Source: Balneolia bacterium (GTDB taxonomy: Bacteria; Bacteroidota; Rhodothermia; Balneolales; Cyclonatronaceae). Taken from it: a DNA stretch of 16,112 nt. The notes under the pieces were generated by a model. It saw only the letters and a list, made by a program, of their open reading frames with translations, did not search any database and was not told the origin of the DNA. Both the position numbers and the translations under genes were made by a program. The stretch covers positions 1 through 16,112 of the forward strand of contig PXAI01000030.1 of the NCBI GenBank assembly GCA_003567135.1, written 5' to 3'. Below, one piece after another: positions 7,460 through 14,871 of this stretch (within the stretch, counting starts at the first letter, position 1; every line of letters begins with the position of its first letter).

Positions 7460-8509
7460 TTACTTCGATTTTCTCCAGCTTTTTACTGCGTCAAAAAAGG
7501 CTCCGGCATGATCAACGGGAATAAATGGCAAAATGCCGTGACCGAGGTTGGCGATATAGCGCTGCGCCCCGAACCGATCAATCATGCGGTGCACAAGCCT
7601 TGTAATATCATCAGGATGCGCCAACAATCGCGAGGGATCAAAATTTCCCTGAAGCGTAATGTTGTTTCGGGTGGCTTCACGTGCATATTCCGGCGTGATG
7701 CACCAGTCGACGCCCAATCCGGCCGCTTTGGTGCGATAGGATAACGCCTCCAGCGCATACCAGCTTCCTTTCGGGTATAAAATCATCGGCGCTCCGGTTA
7801 CCTCATCACTGATTTTTTTCAGAGATGGAAACGCGATTTCGTTAAAATCTTCCGGCGAGAGTAAACCTGACCACGAATCGAAAACCTGAACTACCTGCGC
7901 GCCGGCCTTAATCTGTGCATTAAGGTAGCGGATTGTGGTTTCAGTGATTACATCAATCGCATGACGCGCGGCTTCCGGATGCTGCCAGAAGAACGCCTTA
8001 GCCCGCGCAAAATCTTTGGAGCCCCGTCCTTCAATCATGTAGCAGAAGAGCGTCCAGGGTGCACCGGCAAATCCGATCAGTGTGGCTTCGCCGTTGAGTT
8101 CGCGGCGCGTCATTGTCAGCGCCTCCATCACGTAGTGCAGGCGGTCTTCCACATCCGGCACGCTCAGACTGAGCGCTTTTTCGGGCGAATCAACCGGGTT
8201 GGGCAGCCTCGGGCCTTCGCCGGGATTGAGCGTTACCTCAAGTCCGAGCGCCTGAAGCACCACGAGGATATCTGAGAAAATAATGGCTGCATCCGGCTTA
8301 AAGCGGCGAATGGGCTGCATGGTAATTTCAGTCGCGAGATCAGGCGTTTCCACGCGCTCGAAAAACGTGTACTTTTCCCGGAGCTTCATATACTCGGGCA
8401 GATACCGGCCCGCCTGCCGCATCATCCAGACCGGCGGACGCTCCACTTCTTCGCCACGGAGCGCTTTGAGGATGAGATCATTTTTATGTTCAGGAAAGTT
8501 ATTTTCCAT
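7460..8509 (-). CDS. hemE: Uroporphyrinogen III decarboxylase
   Basis: Cytosolic cofactor-free enzyme removing the four acetate carboxylates of uroporphyrinogen III to give coproporphyrinogen III. Its 349 residues match the family. The signature PPVWMMRQAGRYLPEY (25-40) contains substrate-binding R31 and R35, and IIFSDILV holds the catalytic aspartate at D80. The second family block GFAGAPWTLFCYMIEG is at about 146-161, and NLGHGILP lies near the C-terminus. Its start overlaps the end of hemD by 11 bp, and hemF follows after 3 bp, so translation coupling is likely. Confidence 0.97.
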   Translation of the reverse strand: MENNFPEHKNDLILKALRGEEVERPPVWMMRQAGRYLPEYMKLREKYTFFERVETPDLATEITMQPIRRFKPDAAIIFSDILVVLQALGLEVTLNPGEGPRLPNPVDSPEKALSLSVPDVEDRLHYVMEALTMTRRELNGEATLIGFAGAPWTLFCYMIEGRGSKDFARAKAFFWQHPEAARHAIDVITETTIRYLNAQIKAGAQVVQVFDSWSGLLSPEDFNEIAFPSLKKISDEVTGAPMILYPKGSWYALEALSYRTKAAGLGVDWCITPEYAREATRNNITLQGNFDPSRLLAHPDDITRLVHRMIDRFGAQRYIANLGHGILPFIPVDHAGAFFDAVKSWRKSK

Positions 8510-9209
8510 GGTAACGGACTGCTAATGTTTGAATTACGGAATATACGGATGGCTCCGGCGCGGTAACAATCCGGCTTTCATCCACGCCAGCGTCAATCAG
8601 GGATGATGTGGTGGTCATGCCCACGCTGGCAAAAAGTTCAGGCATCTGTTTGGTGTCGCGACTAAAAAAAGACTCGACCGCGCTGGGGCTGAAAAATGCC
8701 GCCACGTCGCATTCGGGATAGTTTTCCGGCTGAATCAGGTTGGTATCGTAGGAAATAATTTCTGTGTATTCGAGGCCGGTTTTTTTGAGATTTTCGCTCA
8801 GCTCCGGTCGCCTTCTGCTGCTGCACAAATGAATAACGGAACCTTTACCGGTGATTTTCTGCCGGATCAGGTTTGCCAGCGCAGCGCCGTTTTGCACGCC
8901 GCCGGGCATTTCGGAGTCAATACCGTGCTCCGCGAGATACTCTCTGGTTTTTGCCCCTACGCTGAATACTGGAATTCCGAACAGGAGCGTTCTGAATCGT
9001 ATCAGCGATTCGGCTCCGTTGCGGCTGGTTACCGCCACGGCGGCCGGCCCTGCGTTGAGCGCATCGATAATTTGCGGCTCGGTTTCGGCATCTTCGCGCT
9101 GTATGGATTCAATCAGCGGCTCGACGATTACTTCGAATCCTGCGGCAGAAACTTCCTCAGCCTGATGCTCCTCAAGGTGCCTCGTAAACCAGATTACGGG
9201 TTTTCCCAT
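8499..9209 (-). CDS. hemD: Uroporphyrinogen III synthase
   Basis: Cytosolic enzyme that cyclises hydroxymethylbilane with inversion of ring D. HemD is poorly conserved, but the 236 residues, two alternating alpha/beta domains, and the segments WFTRHLEE (7-14), VAVTSRNGAESL (about 57-68), FSVGAKTREYL and AAFFSPSAVESFF fit the family. Position between hemC and hemE strengthens the call. It has the best Shine-Dalgarno of the cluster, AAGGAG eight bases before the ATG, and starts 2 bp after hemC. Confidence 0.93.
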   Translation of the reverse strand: MGKPVIWFTRHLEEHQAEEVSAAGFEVIVEPLIESIQREDAETEPQIIDALNAGPAAVAVTSRNGAESLIRFRTLLFGIPVFSVGAKTREYLAEHGIDSEMPGGVQNGAALANLIRQKITGKGSVIHLCSSRRRPELSENLKKTGLEYTEIISYDTNLIQPENYPECDVAAFFSPSAVESFFSRDTKQMPELFASVGMTTTSSLIDAGVDESRIVTAPEPSVYSVIQTLAVRYHGK

Positions 9210-9211
9210 GA

Positions 9212-10138
9212 CTACAGCTCCTTTCTGAGATCAGAAAGAATCTTCATCACGGTATCACGCGACATCATATCTTCGGCGGCCTGTTCGCCCAGGCTGGCGC
9301 TGTGCTCAACCTGCACCGTTCGGTCAAATCTCTCTGACTGCTTTCCATCGACGGAATTAAGCACGGCCTGAAGCCTGAGCTGCATGCCGTTCAGCGTGGC
9401 AAAAGCGCCCAGCGGAGCGGAGCATCCTCCTTCCAAAATCTGTAAAAGCCGGCGTTCAGTTCGCGTACAAAGCGCCGTTTCCGGATCATGCAACAGCTCC
9501 ATGATTTTCTCTGTTTTCCGGTCGCCTTCACGGCTCATAATCGCTACCGCGCCTTGTCCGGGAGCGGGAATCATCCAGTCGAGCCAGGTTGAAATATTTC
9601 CATCCAGTCCGACGCGAATCAGTCCGGCTGCAGCGAAGATGGCGCCATCCCATGTACTGTCACTCAGTTTCCTCAGGCGCGTATGAACATTGCCACGGAT
9701 ATCGGTCAGTTTGTGATTCGGATAGCGGTTAATCCACTGCCCGCCACGACGATTACTGCTTGTGGCGATGACCGCTTCGTATGAATCATCATCCAAAAAA
9801 TTGGCATCTTTCCGTGCTACGAGCACGTCGCGGGGATCTTCCCGTTTCATAATCGAGGAAACCCGAAGGCCCTCAGGATTTGTGGTCGGAATATCTTTAA
9901 GGGAATGAACGGCGATGTCCACTTCTTCGGCGAGCAGGGCATCATCGAGGGCTTTGGTAAAAACGCCTTTGCCGCCCATCAGCGGAAGCGGCGTATCCAG
10001 AACGCGGTCGCCTTCGGTTTTGATGAAAACCAGCTCGGATTCGTATCCCCGTTTTTTAAGCTCGTGCTGTACCGTTTCGGCCTGCCAGGTTGCGAGAATG
10101 CTGTCTCTCGTACCAATGCGGATTTTCTTCGAAGCCAT
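9212..10138 (-). CDS. hemC: Hydroxymethylbilane synthase (porphobilinogen deaminase)
   Basis: Cytosolic enzyme that polymerises four porphobilinogens into hydroxymethylbilane on a covalent dipyrromethane cofactor. The 308 residues are standard. The N-terminus IRIGTRDSILATWQA (6-20) is the family's RIGTRxSxLAxxQ motif. The catalytic aspartate is D82 in AVHSLKDIPT, and the cofactor cysteine is C239 in LLQILEGGCSAPLGAFA. WLDWMIPAPGQGAVAI (about 185-200) is also conserved. It lies 2 bp after hemA and 2 bp before hemD. Confidence 0.98.
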   Translation of the reverse strand: MASKKIRIGTRDSILATWQAETVQHELKKRGYESELVFIKTEGDRVLDTPLPLMGGKGVFTKALDDALLAEEVDIAVHSLKDIPTTNPEGLRVSSIMKREDPRDVLVARKDANFLDDDSYEAVIATSSNRRGGQWINRYPNHKLTDIRGNVHTRLRKLSDSTWDGAIFAAAGLIRVGLDGNISTWLDWMIPAPGQGAVAIMSREGDRKTEKIMELLHDPETALCTRTERRLLQILEGGCSAPLGAFATLNGMQLRLQAVLNSVDGKQSERFDRTVQVEHSASLGEQAAEDMMSRDTVMKILSDLRKEL

Positions 10139-10140
10139 TA

Positions 10141-11403
10141 TCAGGAGTCGTTTTCTTCGCTGATATTGTACATATCGCGAATGACCTTGGTAATTTCTTC
10201 CTGCTTTTCCTGACTTCCCTTGATGTGATCGATAGAGTGCGCCATAATTTTATTGACGATGCGGCGCGTCAGGTGATCAACGTGGTCAATCGTATCTTCG
10301 GTAAGTTTATTTCTGAAACGCTCAACTTCGGCACGGCGAATGGCATCGAGTTTATCACTCAGCGCTCTGATGGTTGGCACCACGCGCTTTTCGCGCATCC
10401 ACTGGCAAAAAGCCTCAAACTCTTCCTCGATGATCGCTTCAACCTGCGGCACGTTTGCCTCACGCTCACGGAAGGTTTCATCCAGCCTATCGTTGAGCAT
10501 GTCCATGTTGATCAGATTCACGTAGCTCAGATCATTCACGCTCGTGCTGATGTTTCTCGGAACGGAAAGGTCGATAAGAGTTTTCACGCCGGCATCGGGA
10601 TCACAAAGTTCAAAATGCTCATTGGTAATGACGGCCTGGGGCGCTCCGGTTGCCACAATGACGAGATCGGCGCGCGCAATTTCGATATCCAGGTTTTTGA
10701 AATCGGATATTTTAATCTCAAAACGATTGCTGAGCTTTTCGGCGCGATCGGGATTCCGGTTTACAACGGTTACGTCGGCGGCGCCCATCGAAATGAGGTT
10801 TTTGCAGGTAACTTTTCCGATTTTTCCTGCGCCTACCAGAAGAACTTTGCGTCCGCGGAAGCTCTGCATCTCTTTTTTAGCCAGCTGAACCGCGGCATAA
10901 GCGGTCGTGGCCGCGCCAACACCGAGGGATGTTTCGTTCCGGCTTCGCTTGTGCGTGCGGGAAACAAACTGCATCAGTCTGTGCAGGGATGCATCGGCCA
11001 TGCCGGTATCAACGGCGTGTTTGTAGCCTTCCTTTACCTGCTTGATAATCTGGAGATCGCCCAGAATCTGAGCCTCAAGCCCAACCGCTACGCGGAAAAT
11101 GTGACGAACAGCATCCTCTCCGTGCTTGATAAATCCGAACTCGCGAAAATCTTCTGCCGTGCCGCCTGAGTGTTTTACCAGCAGAAGCGAAATCAGCTCT
11201 GCATCAGGCGCATGCGCAAGAAGTTCGGTACGGTTACAGGTTGAAACGATCAACAGGCCGGGAATTCCGTGCTCGGCGGCATCGCGCAGCAAATTACGCT
11301 GCTGATCAACGCTGAGACTGAAACACTCCCGCACCGTTACGCTGGCGCGTTTATGATTGATTCCAATCGCTGTAAATTCTTCAAGAAGGATACTGTTATC
11401 CAT
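10141..11403 (-). CDS. hemA: Glutamyl-tRNA reductase
   Basis: Cytosolic NADPH enzyme reducing glutamyl-tRNA(Glu) to glutamate-1-semialdehyde, the committed step of the C5 route. At 420 residues all three domains are present: a catalytic domain with nucleophile C56 in STCNRTELLA and the GLEAQILGDLQI block (108-119); the NADPH domain with LLVGAGKIG (about 188-196); and a helical C-terminal dimerisation region. HemL uses its product and lies in the same gene group. The gene starts 11 bp after hemH and ends 2 bp before hemC. A long plus-strand open frame covers 10090-11169 but is only the antisense of this gene. Confidence 0.98.
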   Translation of the reverse strand: MDNSILLEEFTAIGINHKRASVTVRECFSLSVDQQRNLLRDAAEHGIPGLLIVSTCNRTELLAHAPDAELISLLLVKHSGGTAEDFREFGFIKHGEDAVRHIFRVAVGLEAQILGDLQIIKQVKEGYKHAVDTGMADASLHRLMQFVSRTHKRSRNETSLGVGAATTAYAAVQLAKKEMQSFRGRKVLLVGAGKIGKVTCKNLISMGAADVTVVNRNPDRAEKLSNRFEIKISDFKNLDIEIARADLVIVATGAPQAVITNEHFELCDPDAGVKTLIDLSVPRNISTSVNDLSYVNLINMDMLNDRLDETFREREANVPQVEAIIEEEFEAFCQWMREKRVVPTIRALSDKLDAIRRAEVERFRNKLTEDTIDHVDHLTRRIVNKIMAHSIDHIKGSQEKQEEITKVIRDMYNISEENDS

Positions 11404-11414
11404 GTAAAAGGATG

Positions 11415-12554
11415 CTAAGCTACTCGTGAACCTTCTGGTTCGGATTCTGAATTAATTTCTTTAGCCTTTTCGTCGATGACATGCCCAAGCACTTTAAGGG
11501 TCTCATCGGCGAGTGTTTTTATGAACAGCGGATGATCGTTGAGTCCTTTAGTTACCTCGAGCTGCTCGATATGGAGCTTTTCTTCTTCAATATCCTCACG
11601 AAGCTCAATATCCAGCTCCATCGCTGTTTCAATATGATCGGTAACAAAGGCAACCGGCACCATAATCAAATGCTTGATACCGTAGCGGATCAACCTGAAA
11701 ACGAGATCTTCGGTGTTAGGCTGGGTCCATTTCTGGGGACCAACGCGCGACTGAAAACCGAGCCAGTAGGAGTAATCGCGGCCGCGCATATCCATGATGG
11801 CTTCCACGGTGTCGTTAATTTGCTGGGTGTACGGGTCGCCGCTTTCAACCTCGGCCAGCGGAGTCCCGTGTGCGGTAAACACCAGATGTACCTTGTTACG
11901 GTCTTCTTCGCTGAATCGCTCAAGGGCTTCGTCGATGCGGTCATTTACCGCGTTCAGGAAATCGGGATTCAGGAAATAATCCTTAACAATGTACTCTTTC
12001 CAGTCGGCTGATTTCCCGGCTTCTTTCTGTTCGATGCGCACGTTTTCCCAGTCGCGGAAACTGCTTCCGCTGGTTGTCCACGAAAAATGTGGGTAAAGCG
12101 GCATCAGCACTACATGATCCATGCCGTCTTCGCGAACTTCATCCATAATCTGATCGGCGAACGGCAGCCAGTAGCGCATACAGGTGTACACTTTGAATTC
12201 GTGGCCCGGCACCTCTTTCTTGAAATACTTTTCGAGGCTGCGCCGCTGAAGTTCAGTTAAACCGTTGATAGGCGAACAGCACGAAGAGACAACTTTATTT
12301 TGCCGGTTGAAGCAGTATTTGCTACCGGTACAGCCCTTTGTGCAGTAATTAATTTCGCGGTAATTATCGACGATTTTTTTTGAGCGGATGGATGAAATCG
12401 TCTTAGCGAGAACGTTCTGAAAAAATCCGCCGCCAAGTTTAATAATATCTTCGTCTCGGAACAGATTATAAAGAAATGTTTTGATGTTATCCTCTGAGGT
12501 CGGGCCTCCGAGGTTCATCAAAACGACACCAATTTTTTTGGGATTATTGCTCAT
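11415..12554 (-). CDS. hemH: Ferrochelatase with internal cysteine-rich insertion
   Basis: Inserts Fe2+ into protoporphyrin IX to make protoheme, at or near the cytoplasmic membrane. The core is conventional: GVVLMNLGGPTS (9-20), MPLYPHFSWTTSGS (151-164), the active-site histidine H229 in VFTAHGTP, and the glutamate E309 in TDHIETAMELD. At 379 residues it is longer than simple bacterial forms. Between NYREI and SPINGLTELQ, where relatives usually have only a few residues, there are about 25 extra residues with C71, C75, C81, C92 and C93. No cysteine is present in the C-terminal tail, where animal and some bacterial [2Fe-2S] ferrochelatases place three ligands. A cluster bound by the internal cysteines is likely (inference). 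It is the first gene of the heme group, behind a good promoter. Confidence 0.97.
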   Translation of the reverse strand: MSNNPKKIGVVLMNLGGPTSEDNIKTFLYNLFRDEDIIKLGGGFFQNVLAKTISSIRSKKIVDNYREINYCTKGCTGSKYCFNRQNKVVSSCCSPINGLTELQRRSLEKYFKKEVPGHEFKVYTCMRYWLPFADQIMDEVREDGMDHVVLMPLYPHFSWTTSGSSFRDWENVRIEQKEAGKSADWKEYIVKDYFLNPDFLNAVNDRIDEALERFSEEDRNKVHLVFTAHGTPLAEVESGDPYTQQINDTVEAIMDMRGRDYSYWLGFQSRVGPQKWTQPNTEDLVFRLIRYGIKHLIMVPVAFVTDHIETAMELDIELREDIEEEKLHIEQLEVTKGLNDHPLFIKTLADETLKVLGHVIDEKAKEINSESEPEGSRVA

Positions 12555-12580
12555 TTAACAGTCTTTTTTTCAGGCTTTGC

Positions 12581-12610
12581 CAAAGATAAGAAGATGGAAT
12601 TAAAATACAA
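12581..12610 (-). promoter_or_regulatory. Bacteroidota-type promoter of hemH and the heme operon
   Basis: On the minus strand TTG (12610-12608) and TATCTTTG (12588-12581) are 19 bases apart, a full match to the -7 consensus TAnnTTTG with an acceptable -33 element. The start of transcription would be near 12574, about 20 bases before the hemH ATG. There is no Shine-Dalgarno sequence in this short leader. Confidence 0.65.
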
Positions 12611-12622
12611 TACGAATATTTG

Positions 12623-12643
12623 AATATTACCAAGCGTAATATT
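12623..12643. promoter_or_regulatory. Inverted repeat AATATTAC-N5-GTAATATT, candidate operator
   Basis: A perfect 8-bp inverted repeat with spacer CAAGC is centred at 12633, just upstream of the -33 element of the hemH promoter. Its symmetry and size fit a dimeric regulator site. A GAATATT direct repeat (12614-12620, 12622-12628) overlaps it, and two CTAATAT copies lie at 12654-12660 and 12667-12673. The regulator is unknown. Confidence 0.45.
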
Positions 12644-12705
12644 TCTTCGCATGCTAATATCGGGGTCTAATATGAAGCGAAGGTGAAGACACTTACACCA
12701 CGGAT

Positions 12706-12734
12706 GTTTAGAATCTGTCTAAACAAAATTAGAC
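12706..12734. promoter_or_regulatory. Overlapping inverted repeats after crtY
   Basis: GTTTAGA-N5-TCTAAAC (12706-12724) is a perfect 7-bp inverted repeat. GTCTAA-N6-TTAGAC (12717-12722/12729-12734) uses the same middle arm, so the two hairpins exclude each other. The site is 6 bases after the crtY stop codon. There is no T-run, so a terminator is doubtful; a binding site for the downstream heme operon is possible. Confidence 0.35.
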
Positions 12735-12739
12735 GGTAA

Positions 12740-13903
12740 TTACAACTCCCGTAATAACAAATTCTTCCGGTCTTTAATAGCTTTTATAAACGGAGCAAAC
12801 GGCACGGTCGACATTATGAAGAGGTCTTCTGTGAAGGATGTTTTTTCATCAAGAAACCGAAGCAGCATTTCAAACCGGTTCAGCTTGAAAAAGTGGTAAA
12901 ATACCGGCAGGATTTGATCAGGCTGATTATGGATAATATCCAGCAAAAGAATATCATAGAGACGGTACCGCAGCCTGGATGGGTTACTGAGATCAGGCCT
13001 TTTTCCATCGCTCAGATCGCGCGCCAGTTTTGCGGCCAGCCAGTGAATTCTGGAAAACGTGTATCCCGTTGAGGCCTTTGGCATTCCGGCGGCCTGCCCC
13101 AGCCGAATTACATGCGCATTTTCCGGCTGATCATAAATTCCGGGTGCCATCGGAATCACACCGAATTCTTTGCGCCCTACTTTATACATCTGCCCGGGAT
13201 AGCGATCACGGATATAATCCTCAATTCCCTTAGCGTATTCCTCTTTTTCAAGAAGCTGATCCGAAAAAAGCGTGTACTCAATCAGCGCTTTATTTTCTGA
13301 GTAGGGAAGCACGTAAATAAACGTGGCGCCTGCTTTTTGCGGGATATCAAAATCCATAAACCGGATCGTGGAGGGATCAAACACCGGTTCTTCCGTTTCG
13401 ATCTCCCATCCGGCAAAGTGCTGCAGCAGTGAAAGCTCTCCCTCCTGTTTATGATTTGGAGGAATAGTATCAATCACGAGGCCGGCCGTAAAATCCCCCG
13501 AAGAGGTTTTTACTACCGCTTTTTCATTACCGGCTTTTATTTCAAGAACATCACCTTCTAAAAACTCAACTCCAGATCCTTCCAAAGCTTTCTGCATTTC
13601 TGCGCTGTAAGGAGCACTTTTAACGCAGTAATAGGGCGTTTCACGAATTTCCCCGGTCATCCTCTCCTGCAAAACCCTGACTTCCATCTTCTCCCATTTT
13701 CGGTAAACGGGCACGGGATCGGGCACAGAGTCCATGCTCCAGAAACACCAGGTGCGATCGTCGCGGGGTTCAAAAGTCCGGTCAATCAGCAGGATTTTCT
13801 TCTTTGCCAGAATGGGATATCTGGTCAGGTGCCAGGCCGCGCTCAATCCGGCGCAACCCGCTCCTGCGATTATTATATCGAAATGCTTTTTTGCTGAGCT
13901 CAC
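12740..13903 (-). CDS. crtY: Lycopene beta-cyclase (CrtY family)
   Basis: A FAD/NAD(P)-binding, membrane-associated flavoprotein that cyclises the ends of lycopene to beta-ionone rings (387 residues). The dinucleotide-binding motif DIIIAGAGCAGLSAAWHL is at 9-26, followed by RDDRTWCFW (47-55), a conserved lycopene cyclase block. The later IPMAPG and GQAAGMPKASTGYTFSRI also match the family. The frame stays open to an ATG at 13990, but that start would overlap the preceding gene by 61 bases and add unrelated residues. A GTG at 13903 gives the family's usual start a few residues before the FAD motif, and a 26-bp gap. It probably shares a transcript with the anti-sigma-like gene. No other carotenoid gene is in the window. 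Confidence 0.93.
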   Translation of the reverse strand: MSSAKKHFDIIIAGAGCAGLSAAWHLTRYPILAKKKILLIDRTFEPRDDRTWCFWSMDSVPDPVPVYRKWEKMEVRVLQERMTGEIRETPYYCVKSAPYSAEMQKALEGSGVEFLEGDVLEIKAGNEKAVVKTSSGDFTAGLVIDTIPPNHKQEGELSLLQHFAGWEIETEEPVFDPSTIRFMDFDIPQKAGATFIYVLPYSENKALIEYTLFSDQLLEKEEYAKGIEDYIRDRYPGQMYKVGRKEFGVIPMAPGIYDQPENAHVIRLGQAAGMPKASTGYTFSRIHWLAAKLARDLSDGKRPDLSNPSRLRYRLYDILLLDIIHNQPDQILPVFYHFFKLNRFEMLLRFLDEKTSFTEDLFIMSTVPFAPFIKAIKDRKNLLLREL

Positions 13904-13929
13904 ACCGGAAGATAGGTAATCCGGCGATA

Positions 13930-14769
13930 TTAATGAGGGAGCATCGCGGCAAGAACTTCGCCATCGTGATGCGAAATTCCGGCATACCACACATCATGCC
14001 ATTTCCACGAAACAACGTGAAGGCCGTCGTAATCGATGATATAAACGTCATCATGATTTACGATGGAGCGAACAGCATTATCATCACGGCTCAGGTAGTT
14101 GTTTTGTTCGATGTCCTTCATCGGAAAGGCAAAAATGTAGATGTAATCGTCATCCGAAACTTTATAGCTGAGGAGCGGCGTGTGATGGCCGGCATAAAAA
14201 TCAGCATAAACGACGCCGGCAAACTCAGCACCTTCAAGCTCAGGTACCGTTACGCGGCAGTTGTAATTTTCCTTCAGATATTCCTGAACGTAGGCGACAT
14301 TTGTTAAGTCGACTTCGGCAGGAAGTGCCTTGCCGTTATTCTTTGAAAAATGTTCGTAGGTAAGCTTTTCAACCGTAAATGATGCGGTTACTACGCCGGC
14401 CTCATCAACACCATCAGGAACTGAACCTGAGAAGAAATTGCTGTAGAAAGCCACGAATAAGCCGATGAGCAGGATCGCCGCGATGGATAGCAGATAATTG
14501 TTTCCACGTGGCCTGTTACTGTTCTGTTGTTGCCCTTGTGCTGACTGATTTTCGGAAATGAGTTTCAGAACTTTGGCTCTAAGGTGCTCGGGAGCTCGTG
14601 TTTTCGGGATGCGGGTCCGAAGAAGCTCTTTAATCTGCTTCTCTCTGCGCACCGCAAGCTGCAGTTCTGAACTGGACTCATAGACTTCCAGGAAAGCCCT
14701 GTTTTCTTCAGGGCTTAACTCTCCGTCCACATAGGCCGAAACAAGTGAGAGGGCATCCTCATGTTTCAT
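13930..14769 (-). CDS. Anti-sigma-factor-like membrane protein
   Basis: A 279-residue single-pass inner-membrane protein. The cytosolic N-terminus has the SAYVDGELSPEE motif (11-22) and the later TRAPEHLRAKVLKLI (57-71) typical of anti-sigma domains that bind ECF sigma factors. The HxxxCxxC zinc ligands of the ZAS class are absent, with FLEVYESSSEL (26-36) at that position. After a Gln/Asn linker comes one transmembrane helix (about 92-112), then a periplasmic domain of about 165 residues. That domain holds one cysteine (C171), a His pair (H195-H196) and an aromatic VVSWKWHDVWYAG segment near the end. No sigma factor gene is adjacent. It precedes crtY by 26 bp. The anti-sigma role is inferred from the N-terminal motif; the sensory function of the periplasmic domain is unknown. 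Confidence 0.75.
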   Translation of the reverse strand: MKHEDALSLVSAYVDGELSPEENRAFLEVYESSSELQLAVRREKQIKELLRTRIPKTRAPEHLRAKVLKLISENQSAQGQQQNSNRPRGNNYLLSIAAILLIGLFVAFYSNFFSGSVPDGVDEAGVVTASFTVEKLTYEHFSKNNGKALPAEVDLTNVAYVQEYLKENYNCRVTVPELEGAEFAGVVYADFYAGHHTPLLSYKVSDDDYIYIFAFPMKDIEQNNYLSRDDNAVRSIVNHDDVYIIDYDGLHVVSWKWHDVWYAGISHHDGEVLAAMLPH

Positions 14770-14813
14770 TTTGAATCCAATTATTTAAGAGAAAGTGAAT
14801 TTATACATCAACA

Positions 14814-14840
14814 GAACAACCTCTAATCAACAAATGTTCC
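14814..14840 (-). promoter_or_regulatory. Possible ECF-sigma promoter of the anti-sigma-like gene
   Basis: On the minus strand GGAAC (14840-14836) and TGTTC (14818-14814) are 17 bases apart, within the 102-bp gap. GGAAC is the usual -35 core of ECF promoters; the -10 is not a clear match. The two ends also form a GAACA/TGTTC inverted repeat. No TAnnTTTG element is present in the gap. Confidence 0.25.
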
Positions 14841-14871
14841 CGTTTATTTCGTTCAGTTCAAAAAAAATAAA

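Noticed and set aside
10090..11169. A 359-codon open frame on the plus strand
   Set aside because: It lies wholly antisense to hemA and the start of hemC, shows no domain, and hemA is unambiguous.
12717..12734. Hairpin after crtY as a rho-independent terminator
   Set aside because: The stem is only 6 bp with no following T-run on the minus strand.
13904..13990. ATG start of crtY at 13990
   Set aside because: It would overlap the upstream coding sequence by 61 bases and add residues unlike any lycopene cyclase N-terminus; GTG at 13903 fits better.
13930..14769. Classical zinc-binding (ZAS) anti-sigma factor
   Set aside because: The HxxxCxxC ligands are missing and the only cysteine, C171, is in the periplasmic part.
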